The notes below the pieces were generated by a model, which did not search any database, had not been told where the DNA came from, and worked only from the letters and a program-made list of their open reading frames with translations. Made by a program: the position numbers and the translations under genes. From contig JXTB01000002.1 of NCBI GenBank assembly GCA_002914805.1, positions 2,409,100 through 2,473,099 of the forward strand: DNA of 64,000 nt. Reading direction: 5' to 3'. The DNA is from Parasponia andersonii. Lineage: Eukaryota; Streptophyta; Magnoliopsida; Rosales; Cannabaceae. Of the stretch, positions 1 through 11,762 are shown piece by piece (the stretch's first letter is position 1; every line of letters begins with the position of its first letter).

Positions 1-2553
1 AATGCACATCACATAAATCAACACATCACATGAGTCCTCATCCTCTCATTACAACTAGACCAACTTATACTACATGTATTGAGTGCTCTCTGCCTGACAT
101 CTATATTTGGAAAACCAGAGGGACACCTATGTGTCAAATCCTACCGAACCGGAGAGGCACCGAATGCCTACGCTTACCGAATAGAGATAGTCAGAAAACA
201 AACCCCGCGCGGGTTTACAGGCTCTCACCGAAGACGAGTGTACTAGTCCGCCTACTACAATACCATGATTCCTAAGACGACTCTCATACCTGATCGTATG
301 AAGTGTGTAATATATATAAAATCTCAAACAACCATGCAGTGTTTTGACATCCTAGACATGCTCTGATTTTTTTAATTAAAATCCATTTTGTACTTTAAAA
401 TCTAAAGTACAGTTTCCATGGCCTTACCAAATTCCAAGTATAAAAACTTGTACAAAACTATATTTAAAAATATCTAGAGTAGTCTACAATATTTCACAAA
501 TTCATAATTAATCAAAATAACTATTCAAATAATTCAATTTAATAAAATTACAAAATTTCATTTTTCAAGATAAATTCCAATTTAAAAGAAAATAATAGAA
601 AACAAGGAAATTGAATCCCCTACCTCGAATTAGTGATTATGCTGAGTTAACGACGCTGGAAATATCCTCAATTGTTTACTGAATTGTTCGGACAGTCGTT
701 TTCGAATCTCGTCACGTTCACTTGAAATGTTGACTTTTCAAACGGAGTCTCGGATTGAGAAACAAAGGTCACCACTGAATTCAGAACACCCAAAAATGTT
801 AGTTTAGATATAAAGTTCGTCAAAAATGGGTCCCGGTCCCGTGGCACGCAAAACGGTGCAATTCATGAGCTATTTTCTCGAATTTCGTGCTACTTCAGAA
901 AATAGTGATATCGACCTCACTCAGTCCAAATTCGAAGTCAGAACTCAGTTTCGAGGTCCCGAACTCTAAATGGGCTCAAAATCCGAAAATTATAAAAATA
1001 CCACATTTTGAAAATATTTAGAAAAATACCACATTTTCATCGCGACAATTAACGATCTTCCGGTTATTGTTTAAACACTTAAAAATCATGAAATTTCATG
1101 TTTCAAACTCCTCTATCATGTGGTAAAATTTTCTCGGAAAAATAACTCAATTCTGAAATAATTACGAAAATACAACAAAATTTAAATATTAAAATATTGC
1201 TACAGTAGACAACTTCTCACCGGAGCCGAGTTAGAGGCTGAGAGTGGTCGGAAAACAAAGCGAGAGCCGAGACGAATCTAACCGTGGTGGTGGCGCGGTG
1301 ATCGGACGTCGGACGGCGGCACAGCGGGTGAAAAAACCGTCACGGTGGCGCGATCTTCCGGCTGAGATTTCTCTGACGGTGGATGGCGGTTCACGGCGGC
1401 AGCACTCGGCGCTGGTTCATCGGCATCTTTGGTCACAGCGGACGGGCGCGTTTGGCACGGCGGCGGGCGGTGGAGGCTCGGCGAAACAGTATCCGAGAGG
1501 GGTGTTTTTTTGGGGTGTTTCGTGGAGAAGAAAGGGAAAATGGGGGGTTTTTATGTAATTTTTTAAAACTGTAGCAGTGGGACACGTGGTACAATCTGAT
1601 TCGACTGAAAAAATAAGTTTATGAAATTCCACTTTGGCCACAATTTTAAAAGATTCTTTCATTTTAGTCCCTCCTTAATTACACTTTTGTCCCTAATTTG
1701 AAGTTTCTTTTTCACTTTTACCCCAAATGTATCTAGATATAATCTTGTCTAGATTCAACACAGAATTTTTTTTTGATTGTTTTTAATTTTTTTTAATTAA
1801 TCTAAAATACAAAATTATCAAAATGTCCTTGAAGTAAAATTACTTGATTACTCTTACAAAATTTTAAGATTTTACACATAATCTCTTTATATATTTAGAC
1901 TATAACAAAGACTCTAAAAAGTTTTATCAAAAACTATAATCTAGAAAAAATTTCATTTTCCAATCTTCTGCTTATCTTTGATTTTGTCACATTTTTTTTA
2001 TGAATAATAGCTAAAAATATTCTTGCTGAGTAGTTCTATTTATTTTACATGATTCCAAAATTCAATATGGGAGTGGTATGTGGATTATATGTTTGACATA
2101 TTAACGTATAATGTGACTACACAAAATGAATAATTAAAAGAGGTTTTTTTTTTTTTTTGCTTTAAAAGATTATTTAATCAGGATCATAGTCGATATTAGA
2201 TTATAAAAGGAGTTTTCCACTGTTTGAAAGGATAAGCCATATAACAAGAGCTAAAAATGTGAGATCCATTATTAGAAAAAGAATGATTAATACCCCACCT
2301 TCAACTATGGTGAACAACCCAATTAGAAAACTTAGGAATCCAATTAAAAGGGACAAGGAAAACTGTTATTGGGGATAAATAGAGATTTTGTCCAAAGGCT
2401 ACCTGGCGCTAGGAATCCCTTGTAGACCACGTCATGTGTTCGTTGTTGAGGACATATACTAGATTGAATACTGAGCCCAAGATATAGCCACAAGCACCAG
2501 GGGAATCCAGTTCTCCCAGGGACCTGAGGTGTAGCCGTAAGCCCTAGAGGAAA
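1..2553. other. intergenic DNA, no gene recognised
   Basis: The stretch is AT-rich apart from a GC-richer patch at about 1215-1560. Short open frames exist in that patch on both strands, but none shows a recognisable domain, splice context or repeat structure. The sequence looks like old repetitive DNA, and I could not find a matching LTR pair or terminal inverted repeats for it. Confidence 0.5.
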
Positions 2554-2997
2554 CTAAGGGGCTATTTGGTACGAGGAGTTCCAAATTTTTAAATTAATAG
2601 GAAAGTTAAAAAGAGTGATGTGATTATATAGAAATCTAAATAATTATATTTGGTTAGGATCGAATCTTTTTTCAAGTTTCTTAGGAATGTTACAAAAATG
2701 TATTTAGTTATGTATGTGATGAGAATCTATAAGAAAAGATTAAAATAAAAGATTGTGATTTTATTGTGGGGGCCTACGGATTTAAATGCAAGGTAATATG
2801 AAAATCACTTATTTGGGTGGATTTTGTATTACCCTGAACTATGACTAACTCAACTCCTTAGATTTCATATTCCTATGGGTCAAAAAATTACAAAACTCAT
2901 AATAAACATCATATTCCCATTCCTATGTCTAAGAACTCCCTATACCAAATAGCCTCTTAGGGATCCGAGGTGTAGCCACGAGGCATAGCGGAAGCTG
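2474..2997. repeat. degenerate tandem repeat interrupted by a MITE
   Basis: Three related units of about 30-60 bases contain a core like GAGGTGTAGCC followed by an AG-rich tail (near 2480, 2525 and 2968). The second and third copies sit directly on either side of the MITE-like element at 2554-2960. The simplest reading is that the MITE inserted into a short tandem repeat. Confidence 0.4.
2554..2960. mobile_element. MITE-like element with terminal inverted repeats
   Basis: The left end contains GGCTATTTGGTACGAGGAGTT and the right end, read on the minus strand, GGCTATTTGGTATAGGGAGTT. The ends therefore match over about 21 bases with few mismatches. The interior is AT-rich and non-coding. A G-rich end running into CTATTTGG resembles PIF/Harbinger- or hAT-related MITEs. 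The ends are extended by the palindromic bases CTAAG/CTTAG, so I could not define a clean target duplication, and the superfamily is left open. Confidence 0.6.
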
Positions 2998-3410
2998 ATT
3001 CCTCTACCTAAAACGTAGATAAATCTATAGCTCCCTTGGGATGCAAATAATTCCAACTCAACACTGCGAAGGAACCCACCTGATCTCGAAATACTCAAGT
3101 AGATCTTAGCCATGAGTCGAAATTTCTTTTTCAGCCGGACAAAGCCCAAGGCCGATAAAATCTCCCAAATTATGGGACATAATTGCATAAATCATCTAAT
3201 GGCTACCTATAATCTTCAATATTAGGTGTATTATTGCCGTATTATAGACCTGCCACCAACTTGCTATAGTTGCATTTAATGCCCTCCTGCCAAGATTGAG
3301 AGGGCTAGGATGGTTTCCATTCTTTCCAAGACAATCCAATGGCCCAAAAAACTCTGAATTGTCTATTCAATATCCTCAACTACTACTTTTAAGGGCAAAC
3401 TAAAGCTTAA
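2961..3410. other. intergenic DNA, no gene recognised
   Basis: This is the flank between the MITE and the chromovirus. It ends in TTAA (3407-3410), which is the target duplication of the chromovirus. I see nothing coding in it. Confidence 0.5.
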
Positions 3411-4063
3411 TGTCACGACCCTAGCCTTAAACTAGACAATCGTGCGGCACTTAGTACAGTCCGTCGCACTAAGTCAGCCTACCAATACTCAAGAAAGGGA
3501 CTTAGAGTAAGCTTTTGAGATAAAGTGGTAAGGATGACAGAGTTTAGGTGAATGAAAGCTTTGTATTTCTTAGAATACTTAAAACTCTCACAAATGGGAC
3601 TTGTGTACAAATGAACCCAAAGGGTCCTTTATATAGGCAAAGCCTAAACCAACCAAAGGTTAGGATCATGCCAAGTGGCATGATCTTACAAAGGGTCTAG
3701 ATTATTCCCAACTAAAGTTATAATATCTACAAAGATATTTACATAGAGAATTCTAGAACAAATATGGTCTAGATCCTTCTAAGTGGTTCACCCACTATCT
3801 TAACTCTTCCAAGTCATTCTAGGAGGTTCTAGGACCGTCTAACCCATCTATCACCATCCGGTCTTGTCTAGAACCTTCTAGGACTCAGTAGCACCAACTA
3901 GAGTCTTCTAGCTTGGCCAAAATCTCTATTGAACATTCTAGAAGCATCCACCATGTTCTAGGGTCTTCCTCCATCTTCTTGGGTGAGCAGTATATATAGA
4001 GGATCTTAGAGCCATGAGCAACAACATTTGGATTTTTGGGAGCCAAATAAGCGGGACGTAATA
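3411..4063 (-). repeat. 3' LTR of chromovirus
   Basis: It matches 8743-9395 along its full length with scattered substitutions, mostly transitions. It is followed on the plus-strand side by the polypurine tract. It contains the same TATA-like CCTTTATATAGG as the 5' LTR (near 3629-3640). Confidence 0.93.
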
Positions 4064-4076
4064 CCCTCCCCCACTT
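4064..4076 (-). other. polypurine tract of chromovirus
   Basis: The plus strand reads CCCTCCCCCACTT, which is AAGTGGGGGAGGG on the element's sense strand, directly abutting the 3' LTR. This is the expected position and composition for the plus-strand primer. Confidence 0.9.
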
Positions 4077-4134
4077 AAGTTCGTGACATCCCCATCGTGC
4101 TATTGACTTTGAATCGCTCGATATGGTTTTTGAA

Positions 4135-5360
4135 TTACCACAAGGCATCTTCATGCTTCCAACTAGCTTCGGCCTCAGGCAAATTCTTCCATTTCACTAA
4201 GTATTCTCGATAATTAGGAACACCACGTCGGCAGATCAAGCGATTGGCCAAGATGCACTCTACCTCTTTATCAAAAGAGGTTACCACTGCAGTAGGAGCC
4301 CTTTTGGATTCGTCCCTTGAAAGATCTCCCTCATCTCCATGGTAGGGTTTTAGCATGCTAGCATGGAAAACAGGGAAAATCTTTAACTTGGCAGGGAGTT
4401 AAAACTTATAGGAGACCTTACCTACACGCTTGAGTACCGGAAATAGACCTTCGTATTTGCGCACCAATCCTTTATGCACCTTTCTTAAGGTTTTGAATTG
4501 TTGGGGCAATAACTTGACAAGGACTAAATCCTCATCTTGATACTCAATATGCCTCCTCTTTTTGTCGGCCCACTTCTTCATTCTTTTAGAAGATTTGTTC
4601 AAGTAGGCTCTAGCCAACTCTGCTTGTTCATGCCATGCCTTAGCAAACTTGAATGTTGCAGGACTCTTCCCACCGTAACTTGTTGCTAAGGTATGTGGGG
4701 TCATAGGTTGTTGACCTATGATTATCTCGAAGGGACTCTTATCCGTAGACTCGCTCCTCTGGAGGTTAAAAGAGAATTGGTTGCCCAATCTTTTTGATTG
4801 GTACTCACAAAGTGCCTCAAGTATAGCTCCAGCAAAGCATTCACCCTTTCCATCTGACCATCGCTTTGGGGGTGAAAGCTAGTAGAAAAGTTTAAGTCTG
4901 AACCGATCAACTTGAACAATTCTGTCCAAAACCTTCCAGTGAATCGAGGATCACAATCACTTACAATGTTTGATGGGACTCCCCAAAGCTTCACGAAATA
5001 CTTCATAAAGAGCCGCACCGTCTCATCGGCGGGATAGTCAGGTGAAGCAGGTATAAAAGTGGCATATTTGCTGAAGCGATCAACCACCACTACAATGCTG
5101 CCAAAACCCTTTGACTTAGGTAGGCTAGTGATAAAATCCATGGAAACACTCTCCCACGGCCTCTCAGGGATGGGGAGAGGTTCCAACAATCCACCCGGTG
5201 ATTATTGTTCCACTTTGTCTTATTGGCACACAAGACAAGTTTGTACATAAGCCTTAACATCATCCCTCAATTGAGGCCAATAGTAGATAGATTTGATAAG
5301 AGCAAGAGTGCGTTTCTGACCTGGATGACCAGCCCACAAGGAATCGTGGCACTCTTTAAT
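4135..5360 (-). pseudogene. chromovirus integrase with C-terminal chromodomain, broken
   Basis: The segment covers the zinc-binding HHCC region (about 5215-5355), the DDE catalytic core (about 4790-5190), the GPY/F region ending near 4400, and a chromodomain (4135-4290). Visible motifs are MDFITSLPKSKG with the first Asp, VSDCDPRFTG with the second, and QMERVN with the Glu. The chromodomain shows EYLVKWKNLPEAEASWK. In chromoviruses this domain binds modified histone and directs integration to heterochromatin. Damage includes stops at the start of the zinc region and just after its last Cys pair, a frame-shifting deletion near 4780, and a stop at about 4399 between GPY/F and chromodomain. Confidence 0.88.
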
Positions 5361-5363
5361 AAG

Positions 5364-7205
5364 CTATTTTCTTAAGTTCCCCCACTTGGGCACATAGAGT
5401 CGATTGCCTTTGGCGTAGAGAAGTCCGTTGTCCAGCCAAAAATGTCTCGTCTTTCCTTCCGTTACTAGGGACAGCAGGCTTTTTGCAAGAACATCATGTT
5501 CCACTCCTTCCTTGATTTTCTCTATCAAGGTACTATCGGGATTGCTTAAGATAGCCAACTCTACCTTTTTGCTTAGGGCATCCACCACCACATTGGCCTT
5601 CTTAGGCTTGTATTCAAGCTTATAATCGAACTCTGCCAAGAAGTCTTGCCACCGTGCTTGCTTGGGACTCAGCTTTTTCTGAGTTTGAAAGTAGCTTGTG
5701 GCTATGTTGTCAGTCATGATTATGAAGTAAGTACCCAACAAGTAGTATCACCACATCCTTAGGCAATGGATGACTGCAGTCATCTCTTTTTCTTGCACCG
5801 TGTAGCATCTCTCAATGTCATTGAGCTTGCGCCTTTCATAAGCAATCGGACGCCCTTCTTGCATTAGTACTCCGCCAATAGCAAAGTCAGAGACATCCAT
5901 ATGTAGCTCATATGCCTTTGAGTGATCGGGTAAGTTAAGAACAAGTTCTTCACTTACCGCCTTCTTCAAGTCTTTGAATGAAACTTGACACTCAAGTGTC
6001 CATTTCCAAGACTTATTCTTCTTGAGCAGATTAGTAAATGGCGCTGCTCTTGCTGAGTAGGACTTGATGAACCGCCTGTAATAGTTCACAAGTCCGAGGA
6101 AGGATCTTAACTCTGGCACCTTAGTAGGAGGTTCCCACTCTTGGATGGCTTGCACCTTGGCTTCATCCATCATAAGTTTCCCATCCCTTATCTTATACCC
6201 TAGGAACATCACTTCTTCTTGGGCGAATGAGCACTTCTCATTCTTGATGAATAGTTGGTTTTCCCTCAAGATCTCAAACACCTTCCTCAAACGCTCTAGG
6301 TGTTCTTCCATGGTCTTGCTATAGATGACTATATCATCAAGATAGACTACCACGAACTGATCGAGGTAGGGATGGAATAACTTGTTTATGAGAGTGCAGA
6401 AGGTAGCAGGTGCATTGGTAAGACCAAACGGCATGACTAAGAACTTATAAGCACCATATCTTATCACGCATTTGGTCTTGGGCTTATCCCCCTCTATTAT
6501 GCGCACTTGGTAGTACCCTGAGCATAGATCAAGCTTTGAGAAGTATCTAGCATTCCCAAGTTGATCGAACAAGTCAGTAATAAGCGGAATGGGGTACTTG
6601 TTCTTTACCGTTACCTTGTTAAGATCCCGGTAATCAATGCATATCCTTAGTGAGCCATCTTTCTTTTTCTGGAACAACACCGGGGCATCGAAGGGAGCTT
6701 TGGAGGGCTTGATGAAATCTGCATCAAGCAACTCCTTTAGTTGTTTACAGAGTTCCGCCAACTTCGGATAGGCCATTCGATAGGGACTCATCGCAGGTGG
6801 CCTCGTGCCTGGCTCAAGCTCGATTTCAAGATCTATCTCCCTCCTAGGTAGAAGTTTCTTGGGTAGGGCATCAGGCATCACATCTTGGAATTCATCCAAG
6901 ACAGTTTGTACCTCCAAGGGTAGGTTACCTTGAGGTTCCAACTCTTCATCATCATGCTCCTTTAGGATGGATAAGTAACTCTCCTCCTCCCTTCTCAAGC
7001 TCTTCTTAAATTGGAGTGCAGAGAGTACTTTGTTTCCCGCTTTTGTGGACCGCTCCGTTGGTACCACGCAAGCCTTTTCACCACCCATAATACACATAGA
7101 GTTGGCAAAAGGAACAGGGAATGCCCGCACTACATCAAGGAATTCCAAACCAAGCACTACCGCGAAATCATCCAGTGGCACTATAAGTTGACTTGGCCAG
7201 CCCAT
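5364..7205 (-). pseudogene. chromovirus reverse transcriptase and RNase H, broken
   Basis: Reverse transcriptase copies the element RNA into DNA and RNase H removes the RNA strand. The frame at 5748-7205 holds nearly all of the RT, with the palm motif [19 protein letters not shown] and the [12 protein letters not shown] block. RNase H begins at [12 protein letters not shown] and continues after an in-frame TGA at 5748-5750 into the frame ending at 5364. The TGA stands where Arg (CGA) would fit, a CpG transition. In the RNase H start the usual TDAS-type residue pattern reads MDVS. RT is the best-preserved part of the element. Confidence 0.9.
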
Positions 7206-7459
7206 GCACCTAGGCTAGTCGTAACATTTTGAGCAACCCCATGGATGGGGTGTGTTGCTGAGTTCACTGCCTTGAGGGAGCCCCCTCCATTGGACAACAT
7301 CAAGCCCAACCGCCTTGCTTCCTCAATAGAGACAAAGTTGTGGGATGCACCCATGTCAACTAAGGCTTTAGTGGCTTTGCCATTGATTGTTGCATCCACG
7401 AAAAGTAGGCCCTTAGCTTGTGACTTAGGGGCCAATTGTAAGGCATTTAGGAGTTGCAA
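7181..7459 (-). pseudogene. chromovirus aspartic protease, active-site variant
   Basis: This is the retropepsin that would cut the Gag-Pol polyprotein. The catalytic motif, normally D-[ST]-G-A, reads VDMGASHNFVS, so the Thr/Ser after the catalytic Asp is Met, a one-base (ACG to ATG) transition. A protease with this change is expected to be inactive. It lies between the gag zinc knuckle and RT and overlaps the RT frame by a short stretch, consistent with a former single polyprotein. Confidence 0.8.
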
Positions 7460-7521
7460 GGAACCAACACATGCACTACCATCTGCTCTATCACCTCTTT
7501 CTTGGCTTGGCTCAGAGGCAA

Positions 7522-8688
7522 TTAAGGCATTGAGAGCTTTCTTCTTAGGACACTCACGTGCCCAATGTGGCCCATCACAAAGGAAGCACTTGACTCTTGG
7601 CTTGGAGAAGTCATGGTCTTCCTTCTCTTTGCCTTTGTCTTTGTGCCTATAGAAGGAACTATCTTTATTCCATTTTCCTCCTTTTGTTTGCTCTCCCCAC
7701 TTTTTGCTCCACCACCCTTGTTGTCTTTAGCCTTAGAAGGGTCCTTGTTGGTAGAGTAATCAACAAGGCTCTCGGGTACTGCAATAGCATTGGCCAAGTC
7801 CTGGATACCACGGTGCTTGAGCTCTAACTTGGCCTAATTCTGAAGACCATCCATGAACAAGAATAGGGCATCTTTATTTGAAGTATCAGGGACTTCGAGC
7901 AAGAGTGTGGTAAACTCTTTCACGTAGTCTCTAACACTACCAGATTGTTTGAGGCGGCGAAGACGGCCTCTCGCCTCCTCTTCGGCATTCTCGGGGAAGA
8001 ATTGCCTTTTTAGCTCTCTTTTGAAGTCATCAAAGGTGGCTATAGTGCACACCCCTCTTTGCATCTCCCCGTGTCTCTGCCTCCACCATAGCATGGCGGT
8101 ATCGATTAGATACAAGGCAGCATTACGAATTTTACTGGCATTGTCCGTCACACCGGCGGCCTCAAAGTATTGTTCGAGTCCCCATAGGAAGTTTTCAACT
8201 TTCCTAACATTGCGAGTACCATTGAAGGACTTTGGTTTAGGTACCTCGACCTTCCTTGCCTCAATGGTTATTGTGGTGGTCACTCCTGTGGCCACCGCTC
8301 ACTTGCATAAAGTAAGATCACCACCCATCTCATCTACTCTAAGTAAAACGTTACTGAGTTCTCTTTGGAAGAGATCTCGTACCTTGGCAATCTCCGAATG
8401 AAGGGACTCGATCTCGCACCTTAAGTTGGCCTCTAGCCCACCAAGTGCATCTTTGATGCCGCTGTGGATCTCTGTATCCTCGGTCTCTAAACCGTCGCAA
8501 CGGCCATCTAGATCGTCTACACGCTCGCCCAACGCGCCTAAGTTGGACTCTAGTCGGGACACTCTAGCTTCCAAGCTAGTCACCATGTCCCTCGACTTAC
8601 CGTGGGTAGCACCCTTCTTCCCTTCATCACGCCCATGTTCAGAAGTACCAACTTCGACGGGGTCAGGAGTTGCGACCATGGTCTTCAT
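7522..8688 (-). pseudogene. chromovirus gag, broken
   Basis: Gag forms the virus-like particle. The N-terminal part (8299-8688) begins MKTMVATPDPVEV and is coiled-coil-like. The capsid region (7834-8295) has the retrotransposon-gag pattern around WWRQRHGEM and LKRQFFPENAEEEARGRLRRL. A zinc knuckle CFLCDGPHWAREC (C-x2-C-x3-H-x4-C) lies near 7545-7585. Breaks are TGA at about 8296-8298 (probable CGA), TAG after DGLQN near 7831 (probable TGG), and a frameshift between about 7640 and 7700 ahead of the zinc knuckle. Confidence 0.85.
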
Positions 8689-8727
8689 TTAGATAATAGA
8701 ACTACCAAAATATAACGAGCAACTAAA

Positions 8728-8739
8728 GCTCTGATACCA
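8728..8739 (-). other. primer binding site (tRNA-iMet)
   Basis: The minus strand reads TGGTATCAGAGC three bases inside the 5' LTR. It is complementary to the 3' end of initiator methionine tRNA, the usual primer for chromoviruses and copia elements. Confidence 0.93.
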
Positions 8740-8742
8740 CGC

Positions 8743-9395
8743 TGTCACAACCCTAGCCTTAAACTAGATAATCGTGCGGTACTTAGTACAGTCCGTCACA
8801 CTAAGTCAACCTACCAACACTCAAGCAAGGGACTTAGAGTAAGCTTTTGAGACAAAGTGGTAAGGATGAGAGAGTTTAGGTGAATAAAAACTTTGTATTT
8901 CTTAGAATGCTTAAAACTCTCACAAATGGGACTTGTGTATAAATGAACCCAAGGGGTCCTTTATATAGGCAAAGCCTAAACCAACCAAGGGTTAGGATCG
9001 TGCCAAGTAGCATGATCTTACAAAGGGTCTAGATTAATCCCAACTCAAGTTATTATATCTACAAAGATATTTATATAGAGAATACTAGAACAAATATAGT
9101 CTAGATCCTTCTAAGTGGTTCACCCACCATCTTAGCTCTTCCAAGTCATTCTAGGAGCTTCTAGGACCGTCTAACCCATCTAGCATTATCCAGTCTTGTC
9201 TAGAACCTTCTAGGACTCAGTAGCACCAACTAGAGTCTTCTAGCTTGGCCAAGACCTCTCTTAAATATTCTAGAAGCGTCCACCATGTTCTAGGGTCTTC
9301 CTCCATCCTCTTGAGTGAGCAGTATATATAGAGAATTTTAGAGACATGAGCAACAATATTTAGATTTTTGGGAGCCAAATGAGCGGAGTATAACA
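8743..9395 (-). repeat. 5' LTR of chromovirus
   Basis: It is the partner of 3411-4063, of equal length (653 bp). On the minus strand it would promote transcription toward 8743. TTAA follows at 9396-9399. Confidence 0.93.
8958..8969 (-). promoter_or_regulatory. TATA box of chromovirus 5' LTR
   Basis: The minus strand reads GCCTATATAAAGG. It sits about 220 bp from the inner end of the LTR and is kept in both LTRs, as expected for the core promoter that marks the U3/R boundary region. Confidence 0.6.
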
Positions 9396-11085
9396 TTAAG
9401 ATCCAAATTCTGCCTTTCTTTTCTTATTTACTTTCTCCTTAAATGCCTCTCGTTTAAGACTTATTTCTTTTGCTAGAAATTCCGTTCGATTCGCCTACTA
9501 ACTTATGCTTCAAAGTTTCTTTAGCAAGTACCAAACTGATGCATAGCACCCTCTCTCCTTACATTGTAGTTCTCAGGACCCGAGATTAGGAGAGAGGCTA
9601 TCACCCACTATCGAGTTTGAACTTAGCCTAAAGAGAGAGTTTAAGCTCAACTTTCAGTAACAACTAGTGATGAACTTTTGTTCTTACACTCTCCCGTAGT
9701 GCTAAGGCGAAATTTTACACCAACAAATGTCAATGAGTAGCTCCAGAGAGAAGATATAATCCCACACTTTCTTTTTTGTACAGACTACCCTCGACACCCA
9801 TTAATGGCTTGAACCGCATTAAGACATTCTCTAGATGACCAAGCTTTATCCAATGCTTATTCTATTTCTTTTAAAGACAACCAATGTCTTATCAACATCA
9901 ATGAAATCATAAAAACCTTTAAAGCTTGGATACACATATTTCTTAATTGTAATTTTCTCGCCATAATTTCCACAGCTCCCATGCCATATTTTATAATAGT
10001 AGTATACGTATATTATAGTATAATATGGACTTTGAAAGGGCTTAAAAATTGATATTTTACTTTTTTAATTTACATGATTTTTTATTTATTTATCAAAGAT
10101 TTAAGATTATGTCATATAACCTTTAACCGCTATGTTCAAAACTTTAACAATTTATTTCTATACTGTAACATAATCATAGATGTATATGTATATATGTATA
10201 TGTTGTTATAATATAATACTACTATTGGTCTGGTTCCTAATAGCTTAAACTTTTGGGATTGATTATATAACATATGTATATATCTATTATGAGTCCATGT
10301 AGCCAGTCAGGCCCGCACGTAAAGAGCAATGATTTGAATATAATATTATTATTGGTCCACTTTCTAATAACTTAAAATTTTGGGTTAGATTCGTTATTTA
10401 ACATATGCATGTATGTACCTAAAATGGGTGAAAAATTCACTTCTAAATTAGAAGCATATATATGTCCATGGGTAGATTATTAAAAGATTAAAAGCAGGCG
10501 TGTTCATAACTTTTATTACAGAATGACCATTGAGTGAAATTGACAATAGATAGAAGGCCACACGTACAACTATCTTTAATTATCTTAGTAATTGTGGGTG
10601 GCTAACCTGAGTTAGTAGGACTAACTATCTACAATCATATGCAAGTGAGAAATTAATTAATCAACAGAAAATCCCCGTTAGACTAACATCTAGGAGTCTA
10701 TTAGCCTAGTGACTTAGATAAACAGGATGAGGAAAATAGATTATATGAGTCCCTTAGCTATTATATAAAGTTCTAGGACTCATTTACAAGGGAGAGGCCC
10801 AGGCGTGGAAAAATCTAGAAGAAATCAACACTTGAATATAATCATATTTACATTGCTTATTCCATTTATAGCATTGTCTTCACTTGATATTTCAGCTAAT
10901 TATCACATTCCTAGTAGGATTTTAAATGGGTTTATTCATCTGAAAGCATATTAATACCACCTACAGAGGACTTAGCCACGAAAATGGCCAGTTTTATGAT
11001 TCATTAATATTTAAGTTAATTATGCATCCGAATCGCTCATCTTTATACCTATATTCACATCTGAACCATACATGCTAAATCCTAT
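9396..11085. other. intergenic DNA with a diverged direct repeat
   Basis: AT-rich DNA between the chromovirus and the copia element. A segment at about 10211-10282 recurs in diverged form at about 10337-10413, with shared landmarks ATTGGTC, CTAATA and AACATATG. I see no gene. Confidence 0.5.
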
Positions 11086-11109
11086 TATTGAATAAATCAT
11101 CAATTGCAG

Positions 11110-11255
11110 CTCACCAACCAACAGCAATAGGAACAGTAAAAAGACAGTCACAATAAGAATAGTAAAAAAGGGCAGCCGCAATAGGAATAGTAAAAAAAGA
11201 GCAGGCACAATAGCAATAGTAAAAAGAGCAGCCGTAATAGCAATAATAAAAGATG
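11110..11255 (+). repeat. minisatellite in copia LTR U3
   Basis: About five units of roughly 27 bases share the core GCAATAGGAATAGTAAAAAG with the linker GCAGCC. The same block is present in the 3' LTR at about 15790-15935. Its place just upstream of the TATA box suggests a promoter/enhancer repeat; that role is inferred. Confidence 0.8.
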
Positions 11256-11278
11256 GTGTTCACACCACCTTTCAAGTT

Positions 11279-11287
11279 CTATAAATA
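11279..11287 (+). promoter_or_regulatory. TATA box of copia 5' LTR
   Basis: CTATAAATA lies directly downstream of the minisatellite. The same sequence is in the 3' LTR at 15960-15968. Confidence 0.7.
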
Positions 11288-11648
11288 CGGAGAGCTTCAT
11301 CACTTGTTTAGTATCCCATTCTAAATTCTCTTCATTTCTAAGAGAGAATTCAAGCTTAGGAATTCTGCTTAGTGTCCCACTTGTTTTTTCCTAAATTATT
11401 TAGAGAGAGTATTTTTTTCTATTTCAAGAGAGAGAGAGGTTCATTTGTTTTCTCCTTGTATTTAGAGAGAAGGGAGTTGTAATCTCCCTTTCATAGTGAA
11501 ATTCTTCATAGCCTTATCCGTGGACGTGGCTTAAATTGGGTGAACCACGCTAATTCTTTTGTGTGCCTTATTTTTTCATTTATCCAAATTTTCTCAACTC
11601 GTATTTGAGCTGTGTGTTATCACTTCTGCAAAGCCGATCTCCTAACAG

Positions 11649-11660
11649 TGGTATCAGAGA
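11649..11660 (+). other. primer binding site (tRNA-iMet)
   Basis: TGGTATCAGAGA starts two bases inside the 5' LTR and matches the initiator-Met tRNA primer site with a changed last base. Confidence 0.9.
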
Positions 11661-11762
11661 TGTTAGTTGAAGTACTGTTCATATATATAGTACTATTCAC
11701 GTATACGGTACTGTTCATATATAGTGAAATGGTGGTAACTGAACAAATCGTGGTGAACAAAA

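Larger units (their letters stand above)
3411..9395 (-). mobile_element. Ty3/gypsy chromovirus, complete but inactivated
   Basis: This is a 5,985-bp LTR retrotransposon read on the minus strand. Two 653-bp LTRs (3411-4063 and 8743-9395) begin with TGTCAC. The 5' LTR ends in CA in the duplex orientation given. A tRNA-iMet primer binding site adjoins the 5' LTR and a purine tract adjoins the 3' LTR. The internal order is gag, protease, reverse transcriptase, RNase H, integrase and chromodomain, which is Ty3/gypsy order. The chromodomain assigns it to the chromoviruses. Flanking TTAA occurs on both sides (3407-3410 and 9396-9399); this is 4 bp rather than the usual 5. Stops and frameshifts break every coding segment, so it cannot move by itself. 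The clade within chromoviruses is not determined. Confidence 0.93.
11086..11647 (+). repeat. 5' LTR of copia element
   Basis: It starts TATTGAA and ends CCTAACA. The first two bases are TA instead of the canonical TG, and the 3' LTR has the same TA. The U3 part carries an internal minisatellite (about 11110-11255). Confidence 0.93.

Noticed and set aside
1244-1558. Plus-strand frame of 104 codons in a GC-richer patch
   Set aside because: Overlapping frames on both strands, Gly/Arg-rich composition and no recognised domain point to chance in GC-rich DNA.
2555-2959. TAA/TTA target duplication for the MITE
   Set aside because: The left side reads TAA and the right TTA, so they are inverted and not direct copies; they are probably part of the terminal inverted repeat.
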